Origin: Candidatus Izemoplasmatales bacterium
Lineage (GTDB): Bacteria > Bacillota_I > Bacilli_A > Izemoplasmatales > Hujiaoplasmataceae
Direction: 5' to 3'
Assembly (NCBI GenBank): GCA_028699855.1
Contig: JAQVTV010000031.1
Coordinates: forward strand, 1-8,935
DNA length: 8,935 nucleotides
Positions within the stretch are counted from its first letter, which is position 1, and every line of letters starts with the position of its first letter. The position numbers and the translations under genes were made by a program. The notes beneath the pieces are model-generated. The model worked only from the letters and a program-made list of their open reading frames with translations, made no database searches and was not told where the DNA came from. This document shows positions 5,391 through 8,935 of this stretch, in pieces.

Positions 5391-7940
5391 CTATTCGGAA
5401 AAGTCTTTGCCGGCAAAAACATCGATACGTTTGTTCTTGGCGACTTTGAGAAACTGGTCGATATAGCGACAGGAATCATCGAAGGATAGCGGTTTCGAGA
5501 AGAGAAAACCCTGGAATACGTCTGTTTGGATCTGCCGGAGGTATTCATACTGCTTTCGTTTTTCCACACCCTCAGCGATGACTTTCATTTCCAATGTATG
5601 CGCAAGTTGCACGATCTTTTCGACGATGGCATGCTCCTTTTTGGGTCCGAAAATGCCATCGATGAATGATTTGTCGATTTTGAGATTGTCGAAAGGAATC
5701 TGTTTGAGATAGGTTAAGGATGCATAGCCCGTTCCAAAATCATCGAGCGCGATCTTCGCACCAATCTCATGGAGATATTTGATGACTTCCTCAAGATAGA
5801 TCGATGATTCGATCAGAACACCCTCTGTGACTTCAAGGACAAGGAAGGTCGGATCAATCTCCGTTTCTCGGATGATCGCCTTCAAATTGTCGATAAAATC
5901 CTTTTGCAACAGCTGAACCGGACTCACATTGACACTCATGACAAACTTTTTGTCAAACCGCTTCCGCATAGCGACTTGGGCGAGACACGCTTCCCGTAAC
6001 ACCCAATGACCGATGGGGATAATCAGGTGAGATTCCTCGGCGTTCGACACGAAGACATTCGGACTGATTTCTCCGAGTGTCGGCGAGTTCCAGCGCATCA
6101 ACGCCTCAAAACCATAAATCTCGTTGCGGTTATCGATCAAAGGCTGATAGCGCAGATAGAGTTGTTCGTTTTTGATGGCGAGTGCCAATTGTTCGGAAAT
6201 TTCCGCTTTGTAAGAGACTTCCTTAATCAGTTGGTCATTATAGAATACGAAGTTTCCGCCCAGATTCTGCCTTGCCTTATAAAGAGCGGTTTCCGCTTTT
6301 TTGATAAGGCTATTGATAGATTTACCATCAGAAGGATAGACAGAAATCCCGACATTGAACCTGACATTGACCTTAAGGTTCTTGAAAGACACGGGTTCGA
6401 TAAACTTGTCGAGAATTCGGTTGAGTTCTTTCTCGATCCTTTCGAGACTCATGACGTTGTCGATAACAAATACAAATTCATATCCGCCATTATTAAACAA
6501 ATAATGTCGATCGGGCACGTGTGTTTTCAGTCGCTCAGCGACCTTGGAAACCAGTTCCTCGGCGACGCTTTGCCCTTTCAAGACGTTGACACTTTGAAGA
6601 TTTGCGATTTCGAGAAGACAAATGGCCATTTTGTCTGTGCTCTTCTCGAGGGCGGCGTCGATTTCTTGATGACTGGCTTTGCGATTTTTGAGTCCCGTCA
6701 GAGGATCAAAGGCGACGCTTTTGAAGACAAGCTCTACCTGCTTGCCGATTTCTTGTGACATCAGGTTGAGCGCTTCGCCCACCGCCTGCAACTCATTGTT
6801 TTCCGAGATTGCCACATTCACATGATAATGGCCTTGCTTGATTTCGTCAATAGCGAGTAGGATATCTCCGATCGGAGATAACGTCTTGCGAATCCGGCGA
6901 GACACAATCAATGATATGAGCCATAAGATGATCAAAACCCCACCGAATAGAATGAGGAAAAAGTATTCAAGGAAGAAATATGCCGGAATTTCTATCATCA
7001 CCGCAACCATCCAATCGGAACTCGATACACTGGAATAGCCGACAAGATGTTTTTGTCCGAAAATAGAGATTTTCTGCGGTTGCTCGCTTTGGGATTGGTG
7101 TGCAATCAAATGCGCCATGCCCAAATCCCCGAAACCAAGTGTTTGATCCAAGGAAAGGATATTGGCCCCTTCCAACAAAGGGTATCCTCCATGATCCGGG
7201 TGTGAGGCATAAAGGATTTGTGGCGTGGCCCGATCGAGATAAAGGACCACGTGTGCCGCGTCATCTATCTGTGATTGTTGGGCATCCATCCACGCGTCAA
7301 GACTCGAATAAAGCATCTCGATACCGATGTAGCCCACTTCGCCAGAGGTCGCATGAACGGGGTATACCAAGGTAATCAACTGCGTGTCATCTCCCTCGAT
7401 GTAGGCCTTTGAAAAACCATATGCTTCATCTTCGAGGTCGTGATACCACGCTTGGTCGCTTATTTGCCATGCGGGGGTTGAAAGCGTCGCTTCATGGGTG
7501 ATACGACAGCTGCCGCCGCCCGGACACCCATCATCGATGGCGAGAAAGACACGGGAGTACACATCATCGCGATGTACATAGATACCTTCGAGTTTCATCA
7601 TGAAATCTCGATAGATTTCATAATGAGGATCGTTGGGATTGGTGATCACTTCAAGCTCATGGGTCAAAACATAATCGAGATACGCGATGACGCTGGCATC
7701 GTTCGCCAAATAGGCTCCGTCACGAACCACTTCTTCAACGAAATGATCCACGGATGTCGCAAGCGTCATGGCAGCGTTTTGGGTGTTTTGGCCACTGCTT
7801 GTTTCGTATTGCTGCACGAACACAAAAGCGACAAAGGCCATGACGATGACAAAAAACAGCGCATTAAGGAACAGGGTCAGACTCACAATGCGTTTGGAAA
7901 TGATGCTATGAGCGTATCGATTCTTCTTTGTTTTCGCCAC
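5391..7940 (-). CDS. Transmembrane sensor c-di-GMP phosphodiesterase (dCache-like, HAMP, degenerate GGDEF, intact EAL)
   Basis: 849 residues. TM1 is about 18-43. An extracytoplasmic region of about 275 residues follows, resembling a dCache sensor; AWYHDLEDEAYGFSKAY (164-180) and the later GYIGIEM match the family's WY...Y and G-G-D patterns. TM2 is about 322-347, HAMP about 347-400, GGDEF about 410-570 and EAL about 580-830. GGDEF reads GGYEF (485-489), and the usual DxD metal site reads LLEIAN (442-447), so cyclase activity is unlikely. The EAL domain is complete: Glu612, Asn671, Glu703, Asp733-Asp734 in DDFGTGYASL, Lys754, Glu790, Gln810. The predicted role is hydrolysis of c-di-GMP under control of an external signal; the GGYEF domain may bind GTP or be structural. 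The GTG start at 7940 follows SD GAGGAGG by 10 nt, and an in-frame TGA at 7956-7958 excludes a longer form. Cys139 and Cys145 in the sensor could form a disulfide. It is the middle gene of the operon. Confidence 0.93.
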   Translation of the reverse strand: MAKTKKNRYAHSIISKRIVSLTLFLNALFFVIVMAFVAFVFVQQYETSSGQNTQNAAMTLATSVDHFVEEVVRDGAYLANDASVIAYLDYVLTHELEVITNPNDPHYEIYRDFMMKLEGIYVHRDDVYSRVFLAIDDGCPGGGSCRITHEATLSTPAWQISDQAWYHDLEDEAYGFSKAYIEGDDTQLITLVYPVHATSGEVGYIGIEMLYSSLDAWMDAQQSQIDDAAHVVLYLDRATPQILYASHPDHGGYPLLEGANILSLDQTLGFGDLGMAHLIAHQSQSEQPQKISIFGQKHLVGYSSVSSSDWMVAVMIEIPAYFFLEYFFLILFGGVLIILWLISLIVSRRIRKTLSPIGDILLAIDEIKQGHYHVNVAISENNELQAVGEALNLMSQEIGKQVELVFKSVAFDPLTGLKNRKASHQEIDAALEKSTDKMAICLLEIANLQSVNVLKGQSVAEELVSKVAERLKTHVPDRHYLFNNGGYEFVFVIDNVMSLERIEKELNRILDKFIEPVSFKNLKVNVRFNVGISVYPSDGKSINSLIKKAETALYKARQNLGGNFVFYNDQLIKEVSYKAEISEQLALAIKNEQLYLRYQPLIDNRNEIYGFEALMRWNSPTLGEISPNVFVSNAEESHLIIPIGHWVLREACLAQVAMRKRFDKKFVMSVNVSPVQLLQKDFIDNLKAIIRETEIDPTFLVLEVTEGVLIESSIYLEEVIKYLHEIGAKIALDDFGTGYASLTYLKQIPFDNLKIDKSFIDGIFGPKKEHAIVEKIVQLAHTLEMKVIAEGVEKRKQYEYLRQIQTDVFQGFLFSKPLSFDDSCRYIDQFLKVAKNKRIDVFAGKDFSE

Positions 7941-7964
7941 TATGTCTCCGCCTCCTCATCTTGA

Positions 7965-8935
7965 TCAATCCGCGCCCCAAGACCTGAAGAAGTCAAACAA
8001 CCCCCATGGCCTTCCACTCGGAACTTCGACGGAACGAATATAAACGTTGAACCTTCGTGTTCGGTTCTTGGTCGAAAAGTTGATATAGAAATATTTTCCC
8101 TGCATCGATGATACATAATCGGAAGCATCATTCAAATCATACTCGCCAAACTGAATCTCATACGTGTAGAGTTGATTCAGGTATTGATTCACCGGAAGTT
8201 CAACGTCAAAAGCGAAGAATCCACTGCGATTTCGGCTGAAACTGTAGTAATAATTCCCCGAATACGTCAGAAAGAACTGTGTCATGACACTCAACAGGTT
8301 CGCTTCTGAAAATGTGGGAAACAAATCGGGGTCTTGGATGCTGGTGGTTTGGTTTTCGCCATTGGTCAAGTAATTTTTGACGGTGATGATGACCATTTTG
8401 TTGCTGAAGTTTTCCGATTGCGAGGCGAGGGTGCACGTGTTCTGCGATTCACCGGTGCAATAATAGATGTCAAAAACGAACGTTGCGTTGAAGATGACAT
8501 CGGTAACTGAAACATAGTAATACACGAATTTGCTGCCGTCTTCCGATGTCACGCGGTACAAAACCGTCACAAAATCATCGTCGCCGGGTTCCGTGTTCGT
8601 ATACGGGAAAATGGTGAAGTCCGTACGCAAGAGTGCCAATTCTTCATCAGTCGCGCCTTCGCCCACTTCGTCGGTCCATGCCCACGTCCCGGTCTGTGCG
8701 TCATAGGCATAACGCGAAAGCGTCGCCCCATTGGGCAGATAATCGACCATGTACGGCGCATAATTCACGAGAGGGATGTTCGATACTTTGCCATCGACGC
8801 GAAAATAGGGATGTCCAGCCATATCGGCACCATCATAATCGATTCCGGCAAAATACGCAAGCGGATACTGGTTATTGTCGATGACTTGACGATTGAGTCC
8901 ATGCGCTGCGCTCAAAGTGTTCACGACACGAGAAA
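7965..8935 (-). CDS. Unrecognised aromatic-rich, probably extracytoplasmic protein, partial (N-terminus off the right edge)
   Basis: The frame is open to the window edge; 322 full codons are visible. A GTG at 8924 exists, but no stop or clear ribosome site precedes it in the remaining bases, so the true start is probably off the edge. I do not recognise a family. The visible part is rich in Tyr, Phe, Asn, Ser and Thr, poor in Lys, and has no membrane helix, LPXTG-like sorting signal or repeat. It has only two cysteines, in CTGESQNTC (156-164 counted from the GTG), spaced as a likely disulfide. This composition and beta-strand-like alternation (FVYYYVSVTD, GKYFYINFS) suggest a secreted or surface-exposed beta-rich protein whose signal peptide or anchor lies in the missing N-terminus. 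It is 24 nt upstream of the dCache phosphodiesterase gene and very likely in the same operon, so it could be a ligand-binding or surface partner of that signalling system. Function unknown. Confidence 0.75.
   Translation of the reverse strand, partial: SRVVNTLSAAHGLNRQVIDNNQYPLAYFAGIDYDGADMAGHPYFRVDGKVSNIPLVNYAPYMVDYLPNGATLSRYAYDAQTGTWAWTDEVGEGATDEELALLRTDFTIFPYTNTEPGDDDFVTVLYRVTSEDGSKFVYYYVSVTDVIFNATFVFDIYYCTGESQNTCTLASQSENFSNKMVIITVKNYLTNGENQTTSIQDPDLFPTFSEANLLSVMTQFFLTYSGNYYYSFSRNRSGFFAFDVELPVNQYLNQLYTYEIQFGEYDLNDASDYVSSMQGKYFYINFSTKNRTRRFNVYIRSVEVPSGRPWGLFDFFRSWGAD

Noticed and set aside
6006..6758. Long plus-strand open frame (250 codons) opposite the dCache-GGDEF-EAL gene
   Set aside because: It lies entirely antisense to a protein with clear HAMP, GGDEF and EAL motifs, has no family features or good ribosome site, and is explained by codon bias of the opposite strand.
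7494..7964. Plus-strand open frame of 156 codons at the N-terminal end of the sensor gene
   Set aside because: Antisense shadow of TM1 and the dCache region; its composition shows no recognisable domain.
7956..7967. Use of TGA as tryptophan (mollicute code 4)
   Set aside because: The visible proteins encode Trp with TGG and the unknown protein ends at TGA (7965-7967) just before a well-placed SD and the next gene, so the standard bacterial code fits; code 4 is not needed.

Overview
The window looks like chromosomal DNA from a low-to-mid GC Gram-positive-type bacterium: Bacillota, or a walled-ancestor relative such as the Acholeplasma/Izemoplasma/Haloplasma group. The grounds are strong purine-rich Shine-Dalgarno sequences, sigma-A-type promoters with 17-bp spacers, a perfect match to the CcpA catabolite (cre) consensus, and TGG tryptophan codons with standard stops. 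The exact taxon cannot be settled from the sequence alone. Six protein genes are visible; two of them run off the window edges.

Left half (1-3822), an acyl-CoA module. Three genes on the minus strand form a tight operon, read from right to left: an acetyl-CoA acetyltransferase (thiolase), a FabG/PhaB-type short-chain 3-oxoacyl reductase, and a KAS III-like beta-ketoacyl synthase cut by the left edge. The gaps are 15 and 27 nt. A TetR-family regulator is transcribed divergently on the plus strand. The 397-bp divergent spacer (2799-3195) carries one good promoter for each direction, three inverted repeats built from TGAA/TTCA half-sites, and a cre site. One repeat covers the -10 box of the thiolase promoter and another lies just after its predicted transcription start. 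This fits a ligand-responsive, probably acyl-CoA-responsive, TetR repressor controlling C4 or longer acyl-CoA condensation, reduction or breakdown.

Right half (3853-8935), a cyclic-di-GMP module. A bidirectional terminator (about 3800-3845) separates the TetR gene from a convergent minus-strand operon of three genes. From right to left they are an unrecognised aromatic-rich protein, probably extracytoplasmic and cut by the right edge; an 849-residue membrane protein (dCache-like sensor, HAMP, GGDEF, EAL); and a 507-residue membrane-anchored GGDEF-EAL protein. The gaps are 24 and 14 nt.

The 849-residue protein keeps every catalytic EAL residue but has GGYEF in place of GGDEF, so it is predicted to be a sensor-controlled c-di-GMP phosphodiesterase. 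The 507-residue protein has lost the GGDEF signature altogether and has a rewritten EAL loop 6 while keeping the metal ligands, so it may be a c-di-GMP receptor or a weak or partner-dependent enzyme. No competent diguanylate cyclase is visible. I see no mobile element, CRISPR array, tRNA or rRNA. The region is coherent and mostly conventional; the operator architecture and the paired, differently degenerated c-di-GMP proteins are the points most worth following up.
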